Below are positions 48,244 to 57,358 of a stretch of DNA of 64,000 nt, piece by piece; positions within the stretch are counted from its first letter, which is position 1; every line of letters starts with the position of its first letter. Both the position numbers and the translations under genes were made by a program. Under the pieces are notes generated by a model. It searched no databases. It was given only the letters and a program-made list of their open reading frames with translations, and was not told the DNA's origin. Source of the stretch: AP-15 sp963788085 (lineage in GTDB: Bacteria > Pseudomonadota > Alphaproteobacteria > ATCC43930 > CGMCC-115725); NCBI GenBank assembly GCA_963788085.1, contig CAWBFS010000058.1:1-64000 (forward strand), given 5' to 3'.

Positions 48244-49023
48244 ATGCGGCTCGAAAATAAAATTGGGATCGTGACGGCGGCGGCTTCCGGGATGGGCCGG
48301 GCCGGGGCGATCCGGTTTGCCCGCGAAGGAGCGGCGGTAGGCGTCGTCGACATCGATCAGGCAGGTGTCGACGCCGTCGCCGGCGAGATCACCGCCGCGG
48401 GCGGCCGCGCCCTCGGTCTCGTCGGCGATCTGCGCCAGGACGATTTCGCACGCAGCATCGTGCGGCGGACCGCCAACGCCTTTGGCGGGCTCGATTTCGT
48501 GTGGAACCATGTCGGCCATCCCGGTCCCGCCTCGATCGAGGGCATCGACATGGCGGATTTCGAGATCGCGCTCGATCTCAATTTGCGCACCGTGCTGGTG
48601 ACGACGGAGGCGGCGATCCCCGAGATCCGGGCGCGCGGCGGCGGCGCTCTGCTCTACACCGCCTCGACCTCGGGCATTCAAGGCTCGGCCTTCAGCCCGG
48701 TCTATTCGATGGCCAAGTTCGGCGTCGTCGGCTTTGTCCGCTCGCTCGCCAAGCGGCTCGCGCCCGATAAAATTCGCGTCAATGCGATCTGTCCCGGTCC
48801 GATCGACACCCCGATGCTGCGGATCTTCGTATCCCGGCCCGATCAGCAGCGCACCGCCGGACAGGATAAGGAGGAGCTTGTCCAGCTGCGCGGCCGGCAG
48901 AACCCGATGGGCCGCACCGGCAGACCCGAGGAGATCGCCAACGCCGCCCTCTTCCTGATCTCGGACGAGGCGTCCTTCGTCTCCGGCGCCGCGCTTCCCG
49001 TGGACGGCGCCGCGACGGCGTGA
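48244..49023 (+). CDS. Short-chain dehydrogenase/reductase
   Basis: A 259-residue SDR. The nucleotide-binding start is IVTAAASGMGRAGAIRFARE (TGxxxGxG-like), followed by VVDIDQAG, which suggests NAD(H). The catalytic tetrad includes NLRTVLVTTEAAIPEI, Ser in LYTASTSGIQ and YxxxK in VYSMAKFGVV; the tail has the typical GRTGRPEEIANAALFLISDE and SGAALPVDGA. It follows emrB by 20 bases and could be part of that operon, perhaps detoxifying a related compound. Confidence 0.9.
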   Translation: MRLENKIGIVTAAASGMGRAGAIRFAREGAAVGVVDIDQAGVDAVAGEITAAGGRALGLVGDLRQDDFARSIVRRTANAFGGLDFVWNHVGHPGPASIEGIDMADFEIALDLNLRTVLVTTEAAIPEIRARGGGALLYTASTSGIQGSAFSPVYSMAKFGVVGFVRSLAKRLAPDKIRVNAICPGPIDTPMLRIFVSRPDQQRTAGQDKEELVQLRGRQNPMGRTGRPEEIANAALFLISDEASFVSGAALPVDGAATA

Positions 49024-49707
49024 GTTGCGCCTGGTCGTTGAGATTGCGTGTCAGAGCCGGGATGACCGGCCACGCTCGCAAGCTACGGCCCCGAGATCAC
49101 AGTTCCCGAGCGGCGCGAGCGGCTGATCTGCTGCCAATGATACCTGGCTCCGAGGTCTCCTCGCGACCCAACTGCGACATTGGCCACACGCATCCGGGGC
49201 GTCCGCTACCTGATCCGACAGCGGACCTTTGGACCTTGAACGTGCCCGCGAAAGAAGCGGGCCGTCCTTGACCCTAAGCGGCCTTGATGGTTCCCGTCGT
49301 CGAGCGTCCGCCCTGCTGATCGGGCGACACGGCTAAGGCCACGCACACGCGAGAATGCGGCCGCCGAGGCCCGCCAAACCCTCGGCCGGCACCCATTTCG
49401 ATCAGGTGCGGTCGCGATCACAAACCCAGCACCAAGTCGAGACCCTTACCGATATCAATATGATGGGAGCGTTCTGGTCGTTTTTGGAGCAGCGCGGCGA
49501 GCCAGCGCCGCGCAGCATTCTACCACTGTCGGTTGGCGGGACATGGTCGCCGCAAAATTACGGGCGGGCAAATCGGTGTACACTTTGTAGCTGCTCTTAC
49601 CGCAGTGGGCTGATCACGATGTGACTACGCTTCCAGCAGATGGTAAAAAGACAATTTGCGGCTGCGAAGAAAAAGCTGTTAAAGGGATAGGGACGAAAGA
49701 GACGCTA
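49024..49707. other. Intergenic region, compositional boundary
   Basis: No gene is seen. GCCCGC (49244-49249) and GCGGGC (49257-49262) form a small hairpin. Around 49430-49600 the base composition changes from GC-rich to more AT-rich, which I take as the left edge of the foreign segment holding the kinase-HD gene. Confidence 0.45.
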
Positions 49708-51984
49708 ATGTCCACTCAGCAGAATCCAACTCGATTTGGCCGGTTCATGATCCAAGGATCCGCTCGCCAAGGGTCATTTGGCATGACGTTTCCCGTGACT
49801 GACGAGACTTCGACCACGTACGCTCTGAAATGGCTTCGCCCAGATGCGCCGGAAGAGGGGCGGCTTCGGATGAAGAACGAAATTTGGGCGCTGCGCCAGC
49901 TTCACCATAAAAACATCCCTGCTTTTATCGACGAAGGTGACTTGGAGGGGCGGCCCTATTTCGTGATGACCCTTGCTAAGGGCATGTCACTTCGTCAACG
50001 GCTGTCCGTTCAGCTAAACTGGACAAGTGCAAGTGGAGAACGATGGATAATTAGCATTGTGGAAGGCATTTTGGACGCCATCGTCCACATGCAGAGCCAT
50101 GGGGTTTATACCGAGACGTCAAGGATGACAATATAATAACCAATGACGATTTGAGCGATGTCTTTCTTGTCGACTTTGGATACTGCAAGGGAGCGAGTCA
50201 GCCAGTGGACGTGGCTTCCTTCCGTAATGTTGGCGCTTACCGATATAACCCGCCAAGTAAATTGCGTCATCCGTCGGTGGTCCACCCTACACACGACGTT
50301 TTCGCCGTCGGCGTTACGGCATACCTACTGCTCACAAACGAATATCCTTGGAGCGTGGCGTTTACCGAAGACGCCGGTCATCTTGAAGCGCAGATGCGTA
50401 GTGTCAGACCGCGCAGCGTTGATACGCTAAATTCTCTCGTCTCTCACGATGTCGCGGCCTTCATCGACGACCTTCTGATTACTAATGACGATGATCGACC
50501 AACAGCCTCTGAAGCGCTGAGTCGAGTGAAGGAATTAATACTCGAGGTACAGCAACCCAGGACCGTTAAACAGGCGTTTTTCGGTGAACGTGGCCTTCTT
50601 CTTCCAAGGGTCATACGAGACCCCATTCACGGCGACATTCGAATGACAGAGTTTGAATGGCAATTAATAGATACTCCCGAGTTTCAGCGCTTGCGCTATA
50701 TCAAGCAGCTCGGTCTGACACACTTAGTGTTTCCTGGCGCAGAACACACCAGATTTCACCATTCCATTGGCGCGCTGTGTCTGGCGGAGAAGATCCTTCG
50801 CTCAATCGCTGAAATCAAAGGGACTACGATTGGGGCAGAGGAGCGATTGGCTATACGATCGTTTACGCTAGTGCACGACGTCACACATATCTGTTTCGGT
50901 CACACCATCGAAGACGAATTAGGATTCTACCCTCGCCACGACCGGAATTACGACCGCTACGATCGTTTGGTGTTTTCGCCTCAATCAAAGCTCGGATCTC
51001 ACCTTAAGAGCACTTCATTTGGTCTTGAAATCCTTGATCTGATAGAAAAGAAGGTCAGCCTATCGGAAGCGGACGAGACAAAGACGTTAATAGAGCAGAT
51101 TGTAGAAGGCCCAGTAGGCGCCGATGTTTTAGATTATATTGACGGAGACTCATATTTCTGTGGTTTAGATCACAAAGTAGATACGGCAATTTTCCGTAGG
51201 TATTCCGTTCACTCGTTTGCTCAAAGATCGAACGAACCTCGATACCTCATTCCACAAGTTATTGGGACATATGGTTTGCGGTTCGATGCACGAATTTGCA
51301 CTCAAGTCTCTGTTACTTGAACGGTTCGGTTTATTTTTAAAGGTGTATTCACACCCCGCCAAAATTGCGGCGAGTACGATGCTCGGTAAAGCTCTACAGA
51401 CTGCCTCTAAAAGTAAGCGAAGGCGAGCACTTTCCGAGAGCATGATAGAGCAGTTGGGCGACGTTGCGTTACTGGCATATCTAGCTGCCTCCAGTAGGAC
51501 GGAGTGCCGTTTGCTAACGGAAAGACTATTGCGCAGGAACCTGTATAAGCCGGTCTTTCGGGCCCGTTGCGTAGGAAACCCGCCAGAAATGAGTGTTCGT
51601 AGGGCCTACGAAACGCTGCTTGACAAATATCGAGGGTTGGGGATGTACACCCCTGACGGACGAGAAGAAATAGAAGTAAAAATTGCCCGAAAGTGTGGGA
51701 TTGATCCTGCAAAACTAGCTGTCTATTGTCCAGATAGGGCACCCGGCTTTCGGAAAGTCCGACAATATATAGAGTATGAACGAGGCCGGCCGCGAGTAGT
51801 AGATGAAGCAGCATTTCCGCATCGCCGAATACTTGATAGGCACATTGGATTATGGTTCATGTATGTCTTCGCTGACCCCGAGATCGATAGCCATACAAAA
51901 CATAAGATACAGAGAGAGGCCGAGGAATATTTTGGATTGACCAATGAGCTGGACGCGGACCGACGGCAGGGAATGCTATTTTGA
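49708..51984 (+). CDS. Ser/Thr protein kinase-HD phosphohydrolase fusion, two apparent frameshifts
   Basis: About 758 residues once two one-base changes are bridged. Residues about 10-270 are a eukaryotic-like kinase: Gly-rich loop GSARQGSFG, ATP Lys in YALKWL (41), Glu in NEIWAL, catalytic loop YRDVKDDNI (restored by adding a T in a TTT run at about 50113), DFG in FLVDFGYCKG and DVFAVGVTAYLLLTNEYPW. Residues about 290-560 are an HD hydrolase of the SAMHD1/YwfO type: IRDPIHGDIRMTEFEWQLI, HTRFHHSIGALCLAEKIL, the metal pair in LVHDVTHICFGH and Asp in GADVLDYIDGDSYFCG. A second change near 51290 leads into HEFALKSLLLERFGLFLKVY and SHPAKIAASTMLGKAL. The C-terminal 200 residues are unassigned. No signal peptide, so cytoplasmic. 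Start ATG 49708; GTG 49621 is possible. Lower GC than neighbours. Confidence 0.85.
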
Positions 51985-52307
51985 TCGCTCCTCGATCGTA
52001 ATTTGAGCTGTCTGGCGCGGCTGAGATCCGGGAATAAGGGCGGCGGCCGGCAGCTCAGAGAGGCGACAAGGTCCTCGAGCGGACGTCAGGGCTCTTGGCA
52101 CGTCTCGTCTGTTACGCTCTGAACCGTGGCAACGTACTTGAAGGTCCGATGAGGGATCGGATACCGGACGGTGGAAACCCCGGGTGCCAAGGGCAGGTAT
52201 CCACCCAGACCCGACTTAAACACCGGTTTGGAGAAAGATACATAAGTTCAATGCCTTACGGAAGCGTGAGGCGGTCTTAGCACCACGCGCCGGTGTTGGC
52301 GCCGGGG
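51985..52307. other. Intergenic region with an inverted repeat
   Basis: No gene is seen. GGATACC (52159-52165) and GGTATCC (52196-52202) are a perfect inverted pair enclosing GTGGAAACCCCGGGTG. It may be part of a structured RNA or element end; I do not recognise it. TTAGCACC at 52277-52284 recurs directly at 54037-54044 beyond the transposase gene. Confidence 0.4.
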
Positions 52308-53975
52308 TTAGGCGGGTGATTGCGACGCGGGCAGGGGGAGTTCCTGAACATTGGGCGGTAGGGCGACGCCGACCGCCTGAAAGAGCTTACCGGCGACGCC
52401 GGTGGTCGGGGTGCGCAACAGGAAGCGCTTGCCGTCCTGCTCGAGCTCGATTTCCTGCAATCGGTCGAGATCGCGCAGGATGTCGCCCCATTCGGCGGCA
52501 ACCCCATGCCGGTGGAGCCGATCTTCGAGTTCCTTGGCGAGCAGTAGCGCGAGGAAGGAGCAGAAGACATGGCCGCGAATGGCCATGTCGCTGCTGTGGT
52601 AGATTGGGCGAGTGGCAAGCACGGCCTTGGCCTGGCGGAACAACTGCTCGACCCGCAGTAGGTCGCGGTAGCGCAGCAGGGCCTGCAGCGGGGTGATCTT
52701 GGTATTGGTCCGCAGCACGTAAAGGCCATCGAAGCGCGCGTCTTCGGCGACCCGCGTCTCATCGATGGCGAAGTGCTCGGCCGAGACGGTCTTGAGATAG
52801 CGGCGGAAACCGCTGTTGCCGACGAGCGCCTTGTCGCCTTGGGCGAGCTTGGCGCGCAGCCCGTCGAGGATGGTGGCGCGCTGCTCGGCATCGCGCCGGG
52901 CCTCGGCGAGATTGCGGCAAACAATGTAGCGTCGATCGCCGATCTTGACCTGCTTGGCCTCGAGCTCGGTAAGAACGCCGGAAGCCCGCGGCACGACCAA
53001 TGGGACGAAGGGCGTCTGATCGTCAATGACGGTGCTGCGTACCTCGGCAGTGCTGCGCTCGCGCACGCCGAGGATGTATTCGAGTTTGCGTTGCTCGAGC
53101 GCGGCAATGGTCTGGGCGCTGATCATGCCGCGGTCGGCGACAATGCAGATGCGGCCGACACCAAACCGCGCGCGCAACCGGTCGACGACCGGCAAGAGTG
53201 TGGTCACATCGGCCGTATTGCCGGGCCACAGCTCGGAGCACAGCGGCCTTCCGTCCTGATCCATGACCAGCCCGACGATCATCTGATGGAGATCCGGGCG
53301 GTAGTCTTTCGAGTGGCCGCGGCGGCCGAGCTCCGCGCCGCCCTGTCCCTCGAAGGACAGGCTGGTGGTATCCATGAAGACGACGCTGAGCTCGGCAAAC
53401 AGGTCGCGCCGGCGGGCAAACAGCTCCTCTTCCACGAGATCCTTGCGGCAGCGCGGCGCCAACTCGCTGGCCCCGCTCTGATCTACCAGCGGCTCACCCA
53501 GCCACGTCATGATGCGGTAGAGATGGTGCAGCTGCAGCCCCTCAGTGCCGTCGATGCGGTAGTCGGCACGCCACTTTTCCGCGGCCCGGTCCGAGCCCGA
53601 CACAAACAACCGGTGGAGCACCGTCAGGAAGATGCCGCGCTCGGCGGCAAACTCGAACTGGCGTTGTCCAGCCAGTTCCTCCAATACCGCGCGGCAGCCA
53701 ACCTCCTGCCACAGCCGCTCGAACAGCAGCGCCGGTCCGATCCGCCGGCACACCGCATTGGGCGGGGCCTCACCCTCGACCAGCGACAGCACCATCGAAC
53801 GCTGCGCCAGCCGGGCGACCGAGCGCGCCAGCCGGTCGAGATCGCCACGCGCGACGACCACTTCCCTGCGCCCGAGATTGGCAATGATGCGCTGCTTGGT
53901 GCGACCATTCTCGCGCACGTTCTCGACCAGGTAGACGTAGGTGTAGGGGCCGATGCGCTTATCGCGGGCGAACAT
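52308..53975 (-). CDS. IS1634-type (IS4-related) transposase
   Basis: A 555-residue DDE transposase. The N-terminus RIGPYTYVYLVENVRENGRT and KQRIIANLGRREVV is characteristic of the IS1634/IS1549 group. Catalytic positions fit Asp in VVFMDTTSLSFEG, Asp in ICIVADRGMIS and the YREK-like Glu region RYRDLLRVEQLFRQAKAVL. The frame is complete. I could not define the terminal inverted repeats; the left side GCGGTCTTAG (52271-52280) and the reverse complement of the right side, GCGGTGCTAA, agree only partly. It lies 323 bases past the kinase-HD gene, on the opposite strand. Confidence 0.92.
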   Translation of the reverse strand: MFARDKRIGPYTYVYLVENVRENGRTKQRIIANLGRREVVVARGDLDRLARSVARLAQRSMVLSLVEGEAPPNAVCRRIGPALLFERLWQEVGCRAVLEELAGQRQFEFAAERGIFLTVLHRLFVSGSDRAAEKWRADYRIDGTEGLQLHHLYRIMTWLGEPLVDQSGASELAPRCRKDLVEEELFARRRDLFAELSVVFMDTTSLSFEGQGGAELGRRGHSKDYRPDLHQMIVGLVMDQDGRPLCSELWPGNTADVTTLLPVVDRLRARFGVGRICIVADRGMISAQTIAALEQRKLEYILGVRERSTAEVRSTVIDDQTPFVPLVVPRASGVLTELEAKQVKIGDRRYIVCRNLAEARRDAEQRATILDGLRAKLAQGDKALVGNSGFRRYLKTVSAEHFAIDETRVAEDARFDGLYVLRTNTKITPLQALLRYRDLLRVEQLFRQAKAVLATRPIYHSSDMAIRGHVFCSFLALLLAKELEDRLHRHGVAAEWGDILRDLDRLQEIELEQDGKRFLLRTPTTGVAGKLFQAVGVALPPNVQELPLPASQSPA

Positions 53976-54484
53976 GACGTTAGCATTCGCACATCACCGA
54001 TCGAGTCAACCAATTTATAGCGATATGCAGAAGAATTTAGCACCGCACTGCTCGCCCGATTTTACCAACCCTCAGTATTTCTGCCATTCTGCATGACGAA
54101 AACCGGCGCCACTGTCCAAGTCGGGCCAGAGCTGACTTTTGCTGCGCAAGGGGGCGTTGCTTCTTATTTGGCGCAAAACTTAACGCTCAATTCCCTCCTT
54201 AGCTTTAGCCTCGGTGATGGTCTGTCATTGCGTCCACCAGCGCCTGGCCCGGTTATCGCAAATTGCCGGTGGAAGGGGAGGGAAGCACCATGACCATTAC
54301 TCTCGCGGGTCTTGGGAACGCATCCGCTTCCGTGCGGTCTTCGCGGATAACTCCGCGATCTACGCCTGAGGTGCCGCACGCGCCGACATTGAACTCCGTC
54401 GGCAGGCAAGCAGCTATCATTTAGTTGCCATATTCATATCGTACTGTCTTGGCATCGGCGCTCGTGAGCGGGTGCGAAATTGGC
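53976..54484. other. Intergenic after the IS1634-type transposase
   Basis: Contains the presumed right end of the insertion sequence and the second TTAGCACC. A 66-codon frame at 54093-54293 (MTKTGATVQVGPELTFAAQG) has no recognisable relatives and I do not call it a gene. Confidence 0.4.
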
Positions 54485-54625
54485 ATGGAGGGAGTTGTGG
54501 CGCCTAATCTCGACCTGATAAAACAGGAGAAACAGGCGGCGCGCGACCAGCGCGGGCGAGGCGCTGACCCGCATGGCCGTCGAGCTGGCGTTCGCCGGCG
54601 TGCCGCGGCGGTCACCTATCGCAAA
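54485..54625 (+). pseudogene. Possible remnant of a DUF5681-type protein
   Basis: One frame reads APNLDLIKQEKQAARDQRGR and the adjacent one GEALTRMAVELAFAGVPRR. These resemble the beginning and middle of small phage-related DUF5681 proteins, with the intervening GRSGNPAGR-type segment missing. If right, this is a deleted remnant of a mobile gene. Based on recalled motif only. Confidence 0.3.
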
Positions 54626-54627
54626 GG

Positions 54628-55485
54628 TTACTCCGCCGCCTCGCGGGCTTCGACCCCGTAATCGTTGATCGAGACCCGCCAGTGGATGCGGTCCTCCTGG
54701 GGCGGGTAATCGCCGGCCGCCTTGTGATACGAGCAGCGGTTGTCCCAGATGACGATGTCCCCCTTGCGCCATTTGTGGCGGTATTCAGCATCCGGCTGGA
54801 TCATGTAGCCCTTTAGCTCGGCGATCAGCGCATCGCTCTCCGCCCGGTCGCAGCCGACGATGCCGACGATCTTGCCGGGATCGAAATAGAGCGATTTGCG
54901 GCCGGTTTCGGGGTGGGTGCGGATGATCGGATGCAATACCGGCTTCCAATCCTGATCTTCCTTGTCGAGCAGCGGCGACCCGCCGCGGCGGCCGCCATAG
55001 GAGAAGGCGCCCATCACCCCGTCGAGCCGGCGCTTCAGCCGCTCCGGCAGCGCGTCATAGGCCGCGTAACCATTGGCAAACAGGGTGTCACCGCCACGGC
55101 TCGGAACGGCAAGCGCATAGAGCTGGGTCGCCTTGAAGGGTTGCCGGTTGTATGCCCCGTCGGTATGCCAGCCCTCGGCGCCTCGCCGATAAATGGCGTC
55201 GTTGAGCTTGCCGTCGGCATCGAATTTGTTGATCCCGAGCATCGTGATCTCGGGAATCTCGGGATGGCGAGTCGACTTCGACGGATGCGGAACAACCGGT
55301 CCGAAGCGGCGGCTGTAGTTCAGAAAATCCCCGATTTCGAGCTCCTGGTCGCGCACGACTAGGATGTTGTAGTCGAGCCAGGCTCGATAGATCGGCGCAA
55401 AGCTCGCCTCGTCGAGGGTCTTGACGTCGACGCCAGTGACCTCGACACCGATCTGCGGACCCATGCGGCGTATCTCGACCATCAT
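54628..55485 (-). CDS. TauD/TfdA-family 2-oxoglutarate dioxygenase
   Basis: A 285-residue Fe(II)/2-oxoglutarate-dependent dioxygenase. Iron ligands are His and Asp in GWHTDGAYNR and the distal His in NRCSYHKAAGDYP; 2-oxoglutarate binding fits RIHWRVSIND. The N-terminus RRMGPQIGVEVTGVDVKTLD and FGPVVPHPSKSTRHPE are typical. Start ATG 55485 has GGGAGAGCG upstream; an ATG 18 bases earlier is possible. Substrates of the family include taurine, alkyl sulfates and phenoxy acids; the nearby arylsulfatase might suggest sulfur scavenging, but that is weak. Divergent from the FAH-family gene. Confidence 0.9.
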   Translation of the reverse strand: MMVEIRRMGPQIGVEVTGVDVKTLDEASFAPIYRAWLDYNILVVRDQELEIGDFLNYSRRFGPVVPHPSKSTRHPEIPEITMLGINKFDADGKLNDAIYRRGAEGWHTDGAYNRQPFKATQLYALAVPSRGGDTLFANGYAAYDALPERLKRRLDGVMGAFSYGGRRGGSPLLDKEDQDWKPVLHPIIRTHPETGRKSLYFDPGKIVGIVGCDRAESDALIAELKGYMIQPDAEYRHKWRKGDIVIWDNRCSYHKAAGDYPPQEDRIHWRVSINDYGVEAREAAE

Positions 55486-55608
55486 TCGCTCTCCCGTCGG
55501 CATCCGCGCAATCGTCGGCCTGGGGTCTCCAGCGTGTCAAACCGAGAATCGCGATAGTTGCCATGCATCAAACCCGCTAATCTCGCCAGCAGGCTTGCGG
55601 AGGAACTC

Positions 55609-56544
55609 ATGAAGCTGGTGCTGTTTCAGACTTCCGGGCGGGAGCCGGTACCCGGGTTGCTGACCGATCGCGGCGTCGTCGATATTGCCGAGATCGCCGA
55701 GAAGGGCCATACCCCGCAATTGACGATGCAGGTGCTGATCGATGGGTTCGACAGGCTCCGGCCGACCCTAGGGCGCCGGGCGGCAGACGGTGAAGCTTTG
55801 CCGCTGAGCTCGGTTCGCCTGCGGGCGCCGTTGCCGCGGCCCGGTAAGATACTCTGCTGCATCGCCAATTATTGGGAGCACGCGCAGCGCGAGGCGCGGC
55901 CCTTGAATATGTTCCTGAAAAACCCAGAGGCGGTGGTCGGGCCGGGCGACACGATCGTTCTGCCGGAATTCACCGAACCCTGGATCTTCATGCACGAGGC
56001 CGAGCTGGCGCTCGTCATCAAAGGCCCGGCCAAGAAGGTTAGCCAGGCGAATTGGCGGAGCGCCGTGTTCGGCTATACCTGCCTCATCGACGTGTCGGCG
56101 CGAGGGGAGGGCAGGCGCACCTGGAAAGCCGGCAGCTGGCTCGGCAAGTCGTTCGACACCTTCGCGCCGATCGGCCCTTGCATTGCGACTGCCGACGAGA
56201 TCCCCGACCCCAATGATCTGGTCGTGCGCTTCTGGAACGACGGCCAGCTGCGTCACAACTACAACACCGACGACATGGAGCACCGAGTGCCCGAGCTCGT
56301 CGAGTTCGCCTCGACGATCATGACGTTGAACACTGGCGATCTGATCGCCTGCGGCACCAATCACGAGGGGCTCGGCGCAGTGCAGGACGGGGAGACGGTG
56401 GAAATCGAGATCGAGCGCATCGGACGGATGTCGCTCAATGTCATCGACCCGCTGAAGCGCAGCTGGGAGCGCGGCATCTATATGGGCGCCAACTCGACCA
56501 ATCCCGAGGCCGTCAAACGGCACCGCCCGCAAGGCGCCGGCTGA
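55609..56544 (+). CDS. Fumarylacetoacetate hydrolase family protein
   Basis: A 311-residue FAH-fold enzyme: MKLVLFQTSGREPVPGLLTD, LPRPGKILCCIANYWEHAQR, metal ligands in FMHEAELALVIKG and YTCLIDVSARG, SFDTFAPIGPCIATADEI, and LIACGTNHEGLG near the end. The family includes acylpyruvases, 2-hydroxyhepta-diene-dioate isomerases and oxaloacetate decarboxylases, often in aromatic ring-cleavage pathways. ATG 55609 is preceded by GGAGGAACTC. Divergent from the dioxygenase with about 120 bases between, so shared regulation is possible. Confidence 0.9.
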   Translation: MKLVLFQTSGREPVPGLLTDRGVVDIAEIAEKGHTPQLTMQVLIDGFDRLRPTLGRRAADGEALPLSSVRLRAPLPRPGKILCCIANYWEHAQREARPLNMFLKNPEAVVGPGDTIVLPEFTEPWIFMHEAELALVIKGPAKKVSQANWRSAVFGYTCLIDVSARGEGRRTWKAGSWLGKSFDTFAPIGPCIATADEIPDPNDLVVRFWNDGQLRHNYNTDDMEHRVPELVEFASTIMTLNTGDLIACGTNHEGLGAVQDGETVEIEIERIGRMSLNVIDPLKRSWERGIYMGANSTNPEAVKRHRPQGAG

Positions 56545-56620
56545 ACGCCCCGCTGAATGTCGGAACCCCCGTCTGAGGCTCTTGTTTGCCTTGTACCTAG
56601 GTTTAACAGGAGACGACGCA

Positions 56621-57010
56621 ATGAGCGACGTTAGAACTGCGACGACTGCTACCCATCTGGAAGCCGACGAAACTCAGCGGCTCATTTCCTCCGAAAAGGT
56701 TGCCGGCACTTCCGTGTACGATCGCAGAGGCGAGAGCCTGGGCTCGGTGCATCACCTGATGATCGACAAATATACCGGCCAAGTCTCCTATGCGGTGATG
56801 TCGTTTGGCGGGTTTCTCGGGATCGGCGAGAGCTATCATCCGCTGCCCTGGAAGATGCTGAACTACGACACTCGCTTGGGCGGCTACGTGGTCGATCTCG
56901 ACCGCAACAGGCTCGAAGGTGCCCCGAGCTACACGTCCCGCGACATGCCCAACTGGGACGACCGTTCATACACCGGGCGGATCGACCAGTATTGGATGCG
57001 GCCGGTTTAG
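56621..57010 (+). CDS. PRC-barrel domain protein
   Basis: A 129-residue cytoplasmic protein with a single PRC-barrel: LISSEKVAGTSVYDRRGESL, HHLMIDKYTGQVSYAVMSFG and YHPLPWKMLNYDTRLGGYVV. The tail is rich in Trp, Tyr and Asp (PNWDDRSYTGRIDQYW). Such small PRC proteins are frequent in rhizobia and linked to stress, but the function is unknown. AGGAGACGACGCA precedes the ATG, and a strong terminator follows. Confidence 0.9.
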   Translation: MSDVRTATTATHLEADETQRLISSEKVAGTSVYDRRGESLGSVHHLMIDKYTGQVSYAVMSFGGFLGIGESYHPLPWKMLNYDTRLGGYVVDLDRNRLEGAPSYTSRDMPNWDDRSYTGRIDQYWMRPV

Positions 57011-57027
57011 AGAGGACCCCGCAAGCG

Positions 57028-57056
57028 GCGGCGCCCGATCGGGCGCCGCTTTCTTT
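57028..57056 (+). terminator. Rho-independent terminator after the PRC-barrel gene
   Basis: Perfect nine-base stem GCGGCGCCC/GGGCGCCGC (57028-57036 and 57041-57049) around GATC, followed by TTTCTTTG. It sits 18 bases after the stop codon. Confidence 0.85.
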
Positions 57057-57114
57057 GTGGGCCGAGCATAGGTCGACATTACTGCCACCAAAGATCTGCC
57101 ACACCGGCGAAGGA

Positions 57115-57307
57115 GGCTGTCAGGAAAATCGACAATTGGCTGGATCAGCTTTGTGCGTCCTTCGAGACGGCCGCTTCGCGGCCTCCTCAGGATGAGGGTT
57201 TTCAAACGATTACCTCATGCTGAGGAGCGCCCGGCGGGCGCGTCTCGAAGCACGCACCACCTCGCTGCAGCTCTGCTTTCGCTGCATTGGTCAATTTCCT
57301 GACAGGC
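57115..57307. repeat. MITE-like dispersed repeat, copy 3
   Basis: About 193 bp with ends GGCTGTCAGGAAA and TTTCCTGACAGGC, the clearest pair in the window. Inner blocks are GTGCGTCCTTCGAGACGG...CCTCAGGATGAGG and CCTCATGCTGAGG...GTCTCGAAGCACGCAC. Relative to copy 1 the inner blocks are arranged in the reverse sense, as expected for an element inserted in the other orientation. No coding capacity. Confidence 0.75.
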
Positions 57308-57358
57308 TCCGGCCGGTTGCCCACGGCAGAATGGGTCCCGGGAAGACGCATCTGTGCA

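Noticed and set aside
52090..52270. Group II intron or other known ribozyme end
   Set aside because: There is a GGATACC/GGTATCC stem, but no domain V-like hairpin and no reverse transcriptase gene, so I did not call it.
52277..54044. TTAGCACC direct repeats as target duplication of the IS1634-type element
   Set aside because: Eight bases is longer than I expect for this IS group and the sequences just inside the repeats are not inverted copies of each other, so the element ends remain undefined.
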